Of a stretch of 64,000 nucleotides of DNA, positions 44,306 through 52,869 are shown in pieces. The notes beneath the pieces were generated by a model. It did not search any database. It had not been told where the DNA came from and saw only the letters and a list, made by a program, of their open reading frames with translations. The stretch comes from JALYRV01 sp040902895 (GTDB lineage: Bacteria; Acidobacteriota; Vicinamibacteria; Vicinamibacterales; SCN-69-37). A program made the translations under genes and the position numbers. The stretch covers positions 62,001-126,000 of the forward strand of contig JBBDWL010000066.1 of the NCBI GenBank assembly GCA_040902895.1, written 5' to 3'. Within the stretch, counting starts at the first letter, position 1; each line of letters starts with the position of its first letter.

Positions 44306-45477
44306 TGCAGCGGCACGATCCGCCCGATACGGTCGTCGGCCGCGACCGGCGTCGTGCGGCCGTCGCGGTTGCTCGTGCAGAAGTAGAGCGCGCCGTCCGG
44401 CCCCGTGATCACGTCTCGAATGCGGCCGAATCGCCCGATGAAGAGGCCCTCTTGCGCGACAGGTCGCGTGGGATCGAGCGTATCGAGCACGACACGACGA
44501 ATGTGCATGCCGCGAAGCGCCGCGAAGAAGATGTTGCCGCGCAGTGCGGGCATGCGCGGCGAGGTGTAGAACGACATGCCGGACGGCGCGATCGCGGGGG
44601 TGTAAAACAGTACCGGTGTGACCATGTCGGGCCGCGACTCGTCGGCCTCGATCACGGGCCAGCCGTAATTCGCGCCCGGGATAATCCGATTCAACTCGTC
44701 GTTGCCGCTGCCGCCATGCTCGGTGGCCCACGTGTCGCCGGTCACGGGATTCCAGTCGATCCCCTGCGGATGGCGATGGCCCCACGTCCACACCGGCGAC
44801 CCGAACGGATTGTCGAGCGGTGTGGTGCCATCGTCATTGATCCTGAGGATCTTTCCGCTCAATGACGCGAGCGTCTGCGAGAGGGCCGGATTCCCCGCGT
44901 CGCCGGTCGTGACATAGAGCTTTCGGTCGGGACCGAAGCGCAGACGCGCGCCGTCGTGATTGTTGGCAGCCGGGATGTTGTCGAGCAGAAGCGTCGCCTC
45001 GACGAATTCGTTGTTCGACTCGCGCACGCGAATGACGCGATTGACCGGCTCGCCGTCCTGCCGCGTCGCGGTGTAAGCGACGTACGCCAGCCGATTCTGC
45101 GCGAAGTCGGGATGCAGCGCGATGCCGAGCACGCCGCCTTCGCCCACTGCCCGAACGTCGGCGAGCGTGAGCGCCGGCTGCGCGAGCAGCTGGCCGTTCT
45201 GTACGACGCGCACACGCCCGACCCGTTCGGTGAAAAACAGCCGGCCGTCGGGCGCGAAGGCCATGCTCCACGGCACGTCAAGATTGGAGAGGAGCACCTG
45301 GGCGCCGAGCCGCACGCCGTCACCGGTCGTCCAGGTTTCCAGAATGGGCACATTCGCCCAGGGATCGTTCGACTGCGGCGGAGGATTCGGCTGCCTGCGA
45401 TCGCAGGCGGCTTGCGGCGCAAGAATCTGCGCGATCACGAACGTCGAGGCGAGCAGGAAAGGCTTCGTGGCGAACAC
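44302..45477 (-). CDS. PQQ-type glucose/sorbosone dehydrogenase-like protein
   Basis: 391 residues with an N-terminal signal sequence ('LLASTFVIAQILAPQAAC', possibly a lipoprotein at Cys25). The six-bladed propeller of soluble aldose sugar dehydrogenases is evident: 'LDVPWSMAFAPDGRLFFTER', 'GGVLGIALHPDFAQNRLAYV', 'NNHDGARLRFGPDRKLYVTT', 'WGHRHPQGIDWNPVTGDTWA' (HRHPQG block) and 'EHGGSGNDELNRIIPGANYG'. The conserved His and Asp positions for catalysis and cofactor are kept. It would oxidise aldoses or related molecules in the periplasm. Translation is coupled to the Mur-ligase-like gene that follows. Confidence 0.92.
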   Translation of the reverse strand: MFATKPFLLASTFVIAQILAPQAACDRRQPNPPPQSNDPWANVPILETWTTGDGVRLGAQVLLSNLDVPWSMAFAPDGRLFFTERVGRVRVVQNGQLLAQPALTLADVRAVGEGGVLGIALHPDFAQNRLAYVAYTATRQDGEPVNRVIRVRESNNEFVEATLLLDNIPAANNHDGARLRFGPDRKLYVTTGDAGNPALSQTLASLSGKILRINDDGTTPLDNPFGSPVWTWGHRHPQGIDWNPVTGDTWATEHGGSGNDELNRIIPGANYGWPVIEADESRPDMVTPVLFYTPAIAPSGMSFYTSPRMPALRGNIFFAALRGMHIRRVVLDTLDPTRPVAQEGLFIGRFGRIRDVITGPDGALYFCTSNRDGRTTPVAADDRIGRIVPLQ

Positions 45478-45513
45478 AGCACACTCCTGCTTCGATTCTA
45501 GCGAACGCGGGGC

Positions 45514-46833
45514 CTAAAGAACTTCCGCGCCGGTGGCTGCCTCTCCAGCGGCGGCCTCCCGGCGGCCCGCCGCGACATTGACCTTCATCAGCAGGAACAT
45601 GCCGATCACAAAGAACGGGATGAGCGTCAGGATGGCCGTGCGTGACGAGCCAAGCCCAGCCATGACCGCGAAAATCGCGGGGCCGAGCACGCCGGCATAC
45701 CGCTCGAAGACACCGAAAAACGCGAAGAATTCAGAGGAGCGGTGCCGCGGAATCATGCTCGCGAACATCGATCGGCTCAGCCCCTGCGTGCCGCCCTGAA
45801 TCATGCCGACGGCGCCGGCGAGCATGTAGAACTCGCGCGCGTCGTTCATGAAGTACGTGAAGATCACGATGCCCGTGTAGGCCGTGAGTCCAATCATGAC
45901 GGCCTTCTTTGGGCCGATGCGTCCCGCGAGCGCGCCAAACGCGAACGAACAGGGCACGCCGACGAACTGCACGAGCAGCAGCGCGCCAATCAGCGCGCTT
46001 TGATCGATGCCGACTTCAGCGCCGTAGATGGCGGCCATGCGAATGATCGTCTGGATGCCGTCGTTATAGAGAAAGAATGCGAGCAGCAGCAGCGACGCCT
46101 GACGATAGCGGCGCAGCTCGCGAAACGTCGACGCGAGCTGGCGCACGCTCTGCGCGAGCGCATCGCCCGCCGACATGCTCACCGCCGGCGCCACGCGAGG
46201 CTCGGGCACCCGGCGGAACAGCGGCCACGAGAAGAGCACCCACCACGCCGCGACACTCACAAACGACAGGCGCGTGGCTACGCCGGCGTCGGAGATGCCG
46301 AACCATTGCGGCTGCTGAATCATCGCCAGATTCAGCCCGAGCAGGAGACCGCCGCCGAGATAACCGATGGCGTACCCGGCGGTCGAGACGCGGTCGAGCT
46401 CGTCGCCGCGCGCGATGTGGGGCAGCAGCGCTTCGTAAAAGACGATGCTGCCGGCGACGCCAACGTTGCCGATGACGAAGAGCACGAGCGCCAGCTTCCA
46501 GTCGCCTTCGTGAATGCCGTACATGGCCGCGGTGGCGCCGGCGCCGATGCCCAGAAAGATCCCGAGCAGCGGCTTCTTGAGTTTGCGCGTGTCGGCAAGC
46601 GCGCCCAGTACCGGCGCGACAATCGCCACGATGCATATGGCAATCGTCGTCGCCCAGGCGAAGCGGCTCGTCGCGACGCTGGCGGGAAGGTCGGCCGCGG
46701 CGACACGCTGGAAATAGATCGGGAAGACGGCAGCGATGATCGTTGTCTGAAACGCCGAGTTCGCGAAGTCGTACAGCACCCAGGCTCGAAGCTCGGGGCG
46801 GTTGAGACCAAGTCTGGCGGCGATCCCCTGCAT
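45514..46833 (-). CDS. MFS transporter, UMF1/Atg22-like family
   Basis: 439 residues with about 12 TM helices. The N-terminal 'RAWVLYDFANSAFQTTIIAA' is the signature of the UMF1 (vacuole-effluxer Atg22-like) branch of the major facilitator superfamily. The loop 'APVLGALADTRKLKKPLLGI' carries the MFS motif A equivalent, and 'GGTQGLSRSMFASMIP' is conserved in TM10-11. Eukaryotic Atg22 exports amino acids from the vacuole; bacterial substrates are unknown. It lies 30 bp after the M28 peptidase gene, so it could move the peptidase's amino-acid products, although this is speculative. Confidence 0.93.
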   Translation of the reverse strand: MQGIAARLGLNRPELRAWVLYDFANSAFQTTIIAAVFPIYFQRVAAADLPASVATSRFAWATTIAICIVAIVAPVLGALADTRKLKKPLLGIFLGIGAGATAAMYGIHEGDWKLALVLFVIGNVGVAGSIVFYEALLPHIARGDELDRVSTAGYAIGYLGGGLLLGLNLAMIQQPQWFGISDAGVATRLSFVSVAAWWVLFSWPLFRRVPEPRVAPAVSMSAGDALAQSVRQLASTFRELRRYRQASLLLLAFFLYNDGIQTIIRMAAIYGAEVGIDQSALIGALLLVQFVGVPCSFAFGALAGRIGPKKAVMIGLTAYTGIVIFTYFMNDAREFYMLAGAVGMIQGGTQGLSRSMFASMIPRHRSSEFFAFFGVFERYAGVLGPAIFAVMAGLGSSRTAILTLIPFFVIGMFLLMKVNVAAGRREAAAGEAATGAEVL

Positions 46834-46863
46834 AGATCTCCCTACAGCGCGGCTCGCACGGCG

Positions 46864-49161
46864 TTACCGAATCCCGGGAACAGGGGCGGCCAGCAGCGGA
46901 CCGACGGGCATGACATAAAGCGAGCGCACCGACCATGCCGCGGTTGCACGAGGCATCCATGGCTCCGGTCCGGTCGCCGACTGCACGAACACCGCGGTGT
47001 CGCCGGCGCGCGTTTCGTCGGCGTTCGTCAACACGAGCCTCCACATGACGCCCTCGGGCGGCGGCGCTACGAATGTCGACCGCCACCGGTTGTTCGCGTT
47101 CGAAATCGTGCCGGGCAGGCTGGCGCGCACCGGCTTCACGCCTGGCGGCAGCATCAGTGTCACAAACGCCGACGGATCGTGCGGCCTCACGATGACCGTC
47201 ATCTCCAGCGCCTCACCCACGCGCGACACCGATGCGCTCATCGTTGCCGGTGTTGCCGATGGCGTGGCGGTTGCGATGAACCTGAAGGGATACGGTAGCG
47301 GCGCCACCGGCACGGATCGCGGCTCAGCGCCGAGGTCCGGCCGCCACTGCAGTCCCGGCGCCACGTCAACATCCAGTCCAGGCTCGTTGCCGCCGATCTC
47401 CCACATGGCCGTCCTGGTGCCATCGTCCTGCACGTAGCGCGCAAAGCGGCGCAGCGGATGACGATCGCTGTATGCGTCGCCGAAGTACGCCGCGAGCCCG
47501 GTGATCGCGAGCACGATGATGCAGAACGTGCTGAAGATCGACGGGCGTGCCAGCCGCGACGATCCGGCGGTGACCGCGGCGATGAACGGCGGCACGATGA
47601 ACAGGCCCGCGATCGCAAGAATCGCAGGAAACGCCCAGATGGGCGCGACGATGGCGAGACGTCCGAGCAGCGCGTTCGCATAGAACAGCAGATCGATGGC
47701 GTTGCGCAGCCAGATGCTCGCGGCGATGGCCAGCACGATGATGGAACCGATGCGAACGGCGGTGCCGACGTGCAGCGGCATCGCCAGAAACAGGACGCCT
47801 GCCGCAAGCAGCGGCACCGTGGCCAGGTGCGCGGCGCCTGGCGCGAACCACATGGCCGCGGCCGCAGCGGCAATCCAGAAAGGAAGCGCGACAGACCACA
47901 CGGCCGCGGGATGCCGTTCGCTGTGCATGCGTCCGGGCAGCATCGCGCCGGCGCGGCTCAGAAGCCATCCGGCGGCAATGCCGGCGCTCACCATGAACGC
48001 GGCAGCACGCCCCATCTGGCCGTACCACGGGTGATAGACCTCGCGCGTCGCGCGCAGCAGCCAGATCGCGCCCACCATCGCCGCGATGACGGCAGCCGCA
48101 CCGATCAGCACCCACGCAGCCGTGAAGATGAACCGGAAGACGCCCGTGGTGCGCACCGCGGCAATCGTGGCGCGCAGCCAGGCGAGTACGCCCAGCACGA
48201 TCGCCACAACACCGATCACGAGCGCCGTCACCGGGCCGTAGCTCAGCGCCCATTCGCCCGCTACGTCGAAGTAGATGGCATCGGGCATCGTGCGGCGGCG
48301 AAGGTCGCGTCCGTCGAGGGCCGTCGCGATGGCGATGACATTCTCGCCGGCAGTCGTCAGGGAATCATCATCCAGACGCGCCGCGGTATCACGGTCGGTG
48401 TGATACGCCGAGCTGTCGCCGATGATGGCGAAGTTGAGCCCTGGGATACCGGAGCGTTTGAGAATGCTGAAGTCCGTGTCGTTCGGTGTGCGTTTGTAGA
48501 TCTCGGCCGCGAACGACGCGCCGCGCGGAAAGGGCGCGTGCCGCGCCCACACGCTGGTCAGCCATCGGGTGCCCGGGCCCGTCTCGAACAACAGCGCCGG
48601 CCCGCTCGAGCCGACCGCCTCGACGTTCATGTACGCCGCGATGCGATCGCGGATGGCCGGATCGCTCATCGCGCCCGCAGCGCCGAGCAATCCGCTTTCC
48701 TCGCTGTCGGTGAGCAGCACCATCAGCGAGTGCCGCATGGGCGCCGCAGCCAGCACGCGCGCCGCTTCGACCGCGACGGCCGTTCCGAATGCGTTGTCGC
48801 CCGCGCCGGGGCCGTCGGCCACCGAGTCATAGTGGGCGACGAGGGCAATGGCGTCGCTGGTTGGTCCCTGCCGGATCGCCACGATGTTCGAGACGCGGCC
48901 GGCGATGCCGAGATCGGGGCGGCGCGCGTCGGTATCCTGCACGCGCACCTGCATCCCCGCGAGCTGCAGCTGATCGACCAGATACTCGCGCGCGCGGCGG
49001 TTGGCCTCGGATCCGGCCGGTCTCGATCCAATCGTCTCGGCCAGCATGTTCACGTGGACGCGGGCGTTGGAGGTGACGAAGCGATCTCCGGCCGGACCAC
49101 AGGCGGCGATGGCGGCGACAGAGAGCATGAGACAGGAAATCCGGCCGGCAAGACGACGCAT
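46864..49161 (-). CDS. M28-family metallopeptidase fused to a multi-TM membrane domain
   Basis: 765 residues from the ATG at 49161. A signal or lipobox-like N-terminus ends 'IAACGPAG'. The M28 domain (about 30-300) holds the di-zinc ligands: His in 'VAHYDSVADGPG', Asp in 'GAGDNAFGTA', the Glu pair in 'LTDSEESGLLG', and a late His in 'SSAYHTDRDT'. Residues 310-600 contain about eight TM helices, then a soluble C-terminal beta-rich domain. This matches ER-metallopeptidase/Fxna-like architecture. It likely degrades peptides at the outer face of the inner membrane. It follows hisA by 18 bp, within the same run. Confidence 0.92.
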   Translation of the reverse strand: MRRLAGRISCLMLSVAAIAACGPAGDRFVTSNARVHVNMLAETIGSRPAGSEANRRAREYLVDQLQLAGMQVRVQDTDARRPDLGIAGRVSNIVAIRQGPTSDAIALVAHYDSVADGPGAGDNAFGTAVAVEAARVLAAAPMRHSLMVLLTDSEESGLLGAAGAMSDPAIRDRIAAYMNVEAVGSSGPALLFETGPGTRWLTSVWARHAPFPRGASFAAEIYKRTPNDTDFSILKRSGIPGLNFAIIGDSSAYHTDRDTAARLDDDSLTTAGENVIAIATALDGRDLRRRTMPDAIYFDVAGEWALSYGPVTALVIGVVAIVLGVLAWLRATIAAVRTTGVFRFIFTAAWVLIGAAAVIAAMVGAIWLLRATREVYHPWYGQMGRAAAFMVSAGIAAGWLLSRAGAMLPGRMHSERHPAAVWSVALPFWIAAAAAAMWFAPGAAHLATVPLLAAGVLFLAMPLHVGTAVRIGSIIVLAIAASIWLRNAIDLLFYANALLGRLAIVAPIWAFPAILAIAGLFIVPPFIAAVTAGSSRLARPSIFSTFCIIVLAITGLAAYFGDAYSDRHPLRRFARYVQDDGTRTAMWEIGGNEPGLDVDVAPGLQWRPDLGAEPRSVPVAPLPYPFRFIATATPSATPATMSASVSRVGEALEMTVIVRPHDPSAFVTLMLPPGVKPVRASLPGTISNANNRWRSTFVAPPPEGVMWRLVLTNADETRAGDTAVFVQSATGPEPWMPRATAAWSVRSLYVMPVGPLLAAPVPGIR

Positions 49162-49179
49162 CGGCAGACAGCCTACCAC

Positions 49180-49854
49180 TCACACCTGCAGCTTGCCTGT
49201 GTAGATCGCCATGCCGACCACCGCGTCGGCGCCGATGCGGTCGAGAGCATCGATCTCTTCCGACGATCGAATGCCGCCGGCCGCGATGAAGCGGCGCGGC
49301 GTCAGGGCGCGCAGGCGGCGGATCTCGGCCAGATCGATCCCGCCGAGCGTGCCTTCGGTGTCGACGAGCGTGCAGAGGAACGTCCCGGCGAAAGGATCGA
49401 GCGCGCGGATGGCGGCGCCGGTCGCGAGGCCCGTCCGCTGCTTCCATCCGCCAGAAACGACTTCACCTTCGCGGCTGTCGACCGCAGCGATGAGCGAATC
49501 GACACCGACCGCGACGCTGAATGCAGCCGCAGCCCTGGTGTTCGCGGCGCCGGCAGCGAAGAGCGCGGATCCGGCGATGACGCGATGTGCGCCGGCGTCG
49601 ATCTTGGCGCGAGCGCGCTCCGGTGTGCGGATGCCTCCGCCGACCTGACACGGCAGCGCGCACATCACGCGCGCCATGAGCGCATCGTTGCTGCCAAAGC
49701 CGAGGGCTGCATCGAGATCGATCAGCTGCACGATCGGAAACGACCGAAAGCGGTCGATCCAATAGTCGATGTCGGAATCTTCAATGGCCGTGCGATCACC
49801 TTGCACGAGCTGCACGACCTTGCCGCCTTTCAGATCGATGGACGGGATCAACAT
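49180..49854 (-). CDS. hisA: Phosphoribosyl-formimino-AICAR ribonucleotide isomerase (ProFAR isomerase)
   Basis: 224 residues of a (beta/alpha)8 barrel. Phosphate-binding and catalytic elements are 'LIPSIDLKGGKVVQLVQGD' (catalytic Asp8 region), 'QVGGGIRTPERARAKIDAGA', 'LCTLVDTEGTLGGIDLAEIR' (second catalytic Asp) and 'IAAGGIRSSEEIDALDRIGA'. It converts ProFAR to PRFAR, step 4 of histidine synthesis. It is the last his gene of the operon and overlaps hisF by 7 bp. It is slightly shorter than the usual 240-245 residues; no block is missing. Confidence 0.96.
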   Translation of the reverse strand: MLIPSIDLKGGKVVQLVQGDRTAIEDSDIDYWIDRFRSFPIVQLIDLDAALGFGSNDALMARVMCALPCQVGGGIRTPERARAKIDAGAHRVIAGSALFAAGAANTRAAAAFSVAVGVDSLIAAVDSREGEVVSGGWKQRTGLATGAAIRALDPFAGTFLCTLVDTEGTLGGIDLAEIRRLRALTPRRFIAAGGIRSSEEIDALDRIGADAVVGMAIYTGKLQV

Positions 49855-50645
49855 GACGGGGGATTTGGTGATCTCGTGATCTGGTGATCTGGTGATCTCA
49901 TTGGTATGCCGCGGGCGGCGAGGTATGACTTCAGGCCCGCGATCGATTCCTCCGAGAAATGGAAGATCGATGCGGCGAGCGCGGCGTCGGCACGGCCCGC
50001 GGTGAACACGTCGAGGAAATGTTCACGCGACCCTGCACCGCCCGAAGCAATGACTGGAATCGGCACGGCCGCAGACACGCGCGCCGTCAGAGATGTGTCG
50101 AACCCGGTGCGGGTGCCGTCGCGGTCGATGGACGTCAGCAGAATTTCGCCGGCGCCCCTGGCGCACGCCTCGCGGGCCCACTCGACCGCATCGCGGCCGG
50201 TCGGCGTCGTTGCGCTGCGCGCGTAGACAAATTGAGACCCGTCCCCATTTTTTGCATCTATCGCCACGACGACTGCCTGGCTGCCGTAGCGCGCGGCGAT
50301 TTCTGCGATCAGGGCGGGCGAGGCCAGCGCGGCGCTGTTGAGGGCCACTTTGTCCGCGCCCGCGTCGAACATCGCCGCCGCATCGCCGATCGTACGGATG
50401 CCACCGCCGACGGTCAGGGGAATGAAGAGCCGCGCCGCGACAGCCTCGATCGTCGCGGCGAGCGCACGCCGCGACTCGACTGTGGCGCTGACGTCGAGGA
50501 TGACGACCTCGTCGATCCCTTCCGCGTCATATCGCGCGGCCAGTTCGGCCGGATCGCCGGCGTCGCGCAGCGCGAGAAAGTTCGTGCCTTTGACCGCACG
50601 GCCATCGCGCGTATCCAGACAGGCGATCAGGCGCTTACAGAGCAT
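49848..50645 (-). CDS. hisF: Imidazole glycerol phosphate synthase, cyclase subunit
   Basis: 265 residues. Signature parts are 'LIACLDTRDGRAVKGTNF' with the catalytic Asp, 'PLTVGGGIRTIGDAAAMFDA', 'VVVAIDAKNGDGSQFVYA', 'EILLTSIDRDGTRTGFD' with the second catalytic Asp, and 'VIASGGAGSREHFLDVFT'. It uses ammonia from HisH to form IGP and AICAR. The normal protein ends near 'YLAARGIPMR'. The extra tail 'SPDHQITRSPNPPS' is encoded by the GATCACC repeat at 49861-49900, which has displaced the original stop. It overlaps hisA (7 bp) and hisH (11 bp). Confidence 0.97.
   Translation of the reverse strand: MLCKRLIACLDTRDGRAVKGTNFLALRDAGDPAELAARYDAEGIDEVVILDVSATVESRRALAATIEAVAARLFIPLTVGGGIRTIGDAAAMFDAGADKVALNSAALASPALIAEIAARYGSQAVVVAIDAKNGDGSQFVYARSATTPTGRDAVEWAREACARGAGEILLTSIDRDGTRTGFDTSLTARVSAAVPIPVIASGGAGSREHFLDVFTAGRADAALAASIFHFSEESIAGLKSYLAARGIPMRSPDHQITRSPNPPSC
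49861..49900. repeat. GATCACCAGATCACC repeat in the hisF 3' end
   Basis: On the minus strand four units of GATCACC(A)(G/A) in a row (with one GATCACGA variant), inside the last codons of hisF. Same family as the copies at 51226-51258 and 58073-58112. Confidence 0.7.
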
Positions 50646-51231
50646 GGCTGGCGACCCAGTTCTTCAGCAGTCTGAGACCGACCTGGCCAGATTTTTCGGG
50701 ATGGAACTGCATGCCGGCCACCACGCCGCGTTCGACGACGCTGGCGAAGACATCGCCGTGCTCGGTGCTGGCGACGGTGTCGGCGCCCACCGGTGCGGCA
50801 TAGCTGTGGGTGAAGTACGCCTCGGCGCCGGCGTCAACGCCGTCCAGCAGCGAAGAAGCGCTGACCGCGTCGAGCGAGTTCCAGCCGACGTGCGGCAGCT
50901 TCACCGCGCCTGTCAGCCGGCGGACACGGCCGTCGAAGATGCCGAGTCCGTCAACGTCAGGCGCCTCGTCGCTGCCCGCGTACAGCCACTGCATTCCGAG
51001 GCAGATGCCGAGAAGCGGAACGCCGCGGCCCATCGCGTCGCGCACCGCGGCGCGCCACTCCGCACCGAGCGACCTCGTGGCATCGAAGTGTCCGACGCCT
51101 GGCACGACGACGCCGGTGGCGGCTGTGAGCTCCGCCGGCGCGCGCACGACGCGCGGTTCTGCGCCGGTCGCGCGCAGGCCCTTCATCACCGACGCAAGAT
51201 TGCCGGCTCCATAATCAACGATACAGATCAC
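50635..51231 (-). CDS. hisH: Imidazole glycerol phosphate synthase, glutaminase subunit
   Basis: 198 residues from the GTG at 51231; a TTG one codon upstream is less likely. The class I glutamine amidotransferase triad is clear: Cys in 'LLGICLGMQWLYAGSDE', and His and Glu in 'GMQFHPEKSG'. Start region 'ICIVDYGAGNLASVMKGL' and oxyanion strand 'VVVPGVGHF' are conserved. It supplies ammonia to HisF. The start codon itself (GGTGATCTG) belongs to the GATCACC repeat at 51226-51258. The gene overlaps hisF by 11 bp. Confidence 0.97.
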   Translation of the reverse strand: MICIVDYGAGNLASVMKGLRATGAEPRVVRAPAELTAATGVVVPGVGHFDATRSLGAEWRAAVRDAMGRGVPLLGICLGMQWLYAGSDEAPDVDGLGIFDGRVRRLTGAVKLPHVGWNSLDAVSASSLLDGVDAGAEAYFTHSYAAPVGADTVASTEHGDVFASVVERGVVAGMQFHPEKSGQVGLRLLKNWVASHAL

Positions 51232-51258
51232 CAAATCACCAGATCACCAGATCCACAA
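51226..51258. repeat. GATCACC repeat over the hisH start
   Basis: Units GATCACCAAATCACCAGATC then ACCAGATCCAC (plus strand) fill the hisB-hisH gap. On the minus strand the element reads GGTGATCTGGTGATTTGGTG and supplies both a GGTGAT sequence that could act as Shine-Dalgarno and the GTG start of hisH. Confidence 0.7.
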
Positions 51259-51259
51259 C

Positions 51260-51847
51260 TCACAAGAGTCCCTTGGTGCTGGGAAGGTTCTTTCGCAATT
51301 GACGGTCTTTCGAGACGGCAACCCGCAGTGCCCGCGCGAATGCCTTGAAGACCGCTTCGATCTGATGGTGACTCGAACGCCCGTGCAGCACTTTGATGTG
51401 AACGTTGGCCCGCGCGGCGGATGCGAACCCTTCGAAGAAATCGTGGACGAGCTCGGTATCGAGATCGCCGACGCGCCGCACTCGAGCGCGCAGGTCGATG
51501 ACGGCATGCGGCCGCCCCGAAAGATCGATGGCGGCCACGGCCAGCGTCTCGTCCATCGGCATGATGAAGTATCCGGCGCGGTTGATCCCGCGCTTGTCGC
51601 CGAGCGCAGCGGCGACCGCCTCGCCGAGCGCAATGCCTGTGTCTTCGACGGTGTGATGCTGATCGACGTCGAGATCGCCGTCGACCTCGAGGTCGAGATC
51701 GAAGCCGCCGTGCCGCGCGACGAGCTCGAGCATGTGGTCGAGAAAGCGGATGCCAGTGCGCACCCGATAGCGTCCGCGGCCGTCGAGCCGCAGCTTGAGC
51801 GCGATCCGGGTTTCCGACGTGTTGCGCGAGATCGCGGCGCGTCTCAC
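51260..51847 (-). CDS. hisB: Imidazoleglycerol-phosphate dehydratase
   Basis: 195 residues from the GTG at 51847, which overlaps the hisC stop as GTGA; an upstream frame extension overlaps hisC and is not conserved. It has the duplicated IGPD fold with Mn-binding repeats: 'RTGIRFLDHMLELVARHGG' and 'DQHHTVEDTGIALGEA' in the first half, and 'LVHDFFEGFASAARANVHIK' and 'SSHHQIEAVFKAFARALR' in the second. It is the monofunctional dehydratase with no HisB phosphatase domain, so histidinol-phosphate phosphatase must be encoded elsewhere. It performs the sixth step, dehydration of IGP. Confidence 0.97.
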   Translation of the reverse strand: MRRAAISRNTSETRIALKLRLDGRGRYRVRTGIRFLDHMLELVARHGGFDLDLEVDGDLDVDQHHTVEDTGIALGEAVAAALGDKRGINRAGYFIMPMDETLAVAAIDLSGRPHAVIDLRARVRRVGDLDTELVHDFFEGFASAARANVHIKVLHGRSSHHQIEAVFKAFARALRVAVSKDRQLRKNLPSTKGLL

Positions 51848-52869
51848 AGCACCTCCGCCAGCGCCGCCAGGCACCGGGCCGTGTGGTCTGTCAGTCCGGC
51901 GGTGATGCGCACGCACCCTGCACACCCGGGCTGCGACGACCGATCGCGGATGAAGATGCCCTTCGCGGCGAGCGCACGTACGGCATCGCTCGCGTCATCG
52001 CCAAGACGCACCAGCACGAAGTTTGCCTCGCTCGCGTAATGCTCGATGCCGCGTACGTCGCAGAAGTCATAGATGATCTGCCGGGACGCTCGAGACTCGC
52101 GAACGTAACTCTCGCGCCACCCATGGTCGCGAATCGCCGCGCGCAACGCGGCGGCGGCGGCGACGTTCAATGTGTAGGGCGGCACCATCTCGCGGATGGG
52201 GGCGAGGGTCTCCGGATGGGCGATCAGGCAGCCGGCCCGAAGCGCAGCCAGGCCGTATGCCTTTGCGAATGTCCGTCCAACGATCAGGCTCCGATGTGTG
52301 TCGAGGAATGGCACGACGCTTTCGCCGCCGAAGTCGATGTAGGCCTCGTCGACGAGCACGGTCACGTGCGGCGCCTCCGCGGCCAGCGCCGCAATCGTGG
52401 CGGCCGCCACACTGCGGCCCGTTGGATTGTCCGGATTGGTGAGATAGAGCAGCGTGGTGCGCCCGTTCAGCGCTTCCCGGATCTCCTCGACGGGAAACTC
52501 GAAGTCGCGGCGCGGCCGAATTCGCACCGCGTCGCCCCCTGCTGCCTTCGTGCATGCCGCATACATCTCGAATGCCGGCTCGAGAATGACGCTGCGACGC
52601 GTCCCTTCCGCGTCTGGACGCAGCGCCAGCGCCGACACGAGATGCAGGCCGTCATCCAATCCGTTGACGAGCACGATCCGGGACCGGTCCACACCCAGAT
52701 GCGCGGCCGTCTCGCGCTCCACATCGTCGTACGGGGGATAGAAGGCGATATCTTCCGCGGTGAGCGCCCGCAGGGCCTCGAGCACCGCGGGAGAGCAGCC
52801 GCCGGTGTTCTCATTCAAGTGCAGGCGCAGGCCGCGGCCGGCGTCGGGCACGCGCTCGTATGTGCTCAT
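51844..52869 (-). CDS. hisC: Histidinol-phosphate aminotransferase
   Basis: 341 residues, PLP fold type I. Conserved features include 'LHLNENTGGCSP' at the N-terminus, 'NGLDDGLHLVSALAL', 'YLTNPDNPTGRSV', 'VLVDEAYIDFGGES', the PLP Lys in 'GRTFAKAYGLAALRAG' and 'EANFVLVRLGDDASD' near the C-terminus. It transaminates imidazole acetol phosphate with glutamate. It overlaps hisD (ATGA) and hisB (GTGA), showing tight coupling within the operon. Confidence 0.96.
   Translation of the reverse strand: MSTYERVPDAGRGLRLHLNENTGGCSPAVLEALRALTAEDIAFYPPYDDVERETAAHLGVDRSRIVLVNGLDDGLHLVSALALRPDAEGTRRSVILEPAFEMYAACTKAAGGDAVRIRPRRDFEFPVEEIREALNGRTTLLYLTNPDNPTGRSVAAATIAALAAEAPHVTVLVDEAYIDFGGESVVPFLDTHRSLIVGRTFAKAYGLAALRAGCLIAHPETLAPIREMVPPYTLNVAAAAALRAAIRDHGWRESYVRESRASRQIIYDFCDVRGIEHYASEANFVLVRLGDDASDAVRALAAKGIFIRDRSSQPGCAGCVRITAGLTDHTARCLAALAEVL

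Noticed and set aside
47458..49887. An 809-codon plus-strand frame over the M28 peptidase and hisA
   Set aside because: Arg/His/Asp-rich shadow translation; both genes beneath it are well conserved on the minus strand.
49861..51258. GATCACC arrays as a possible CRISPR
   Set aside because: Units are 7-9 bases in direct tandem with no unique spacers and no cas genes nearby.
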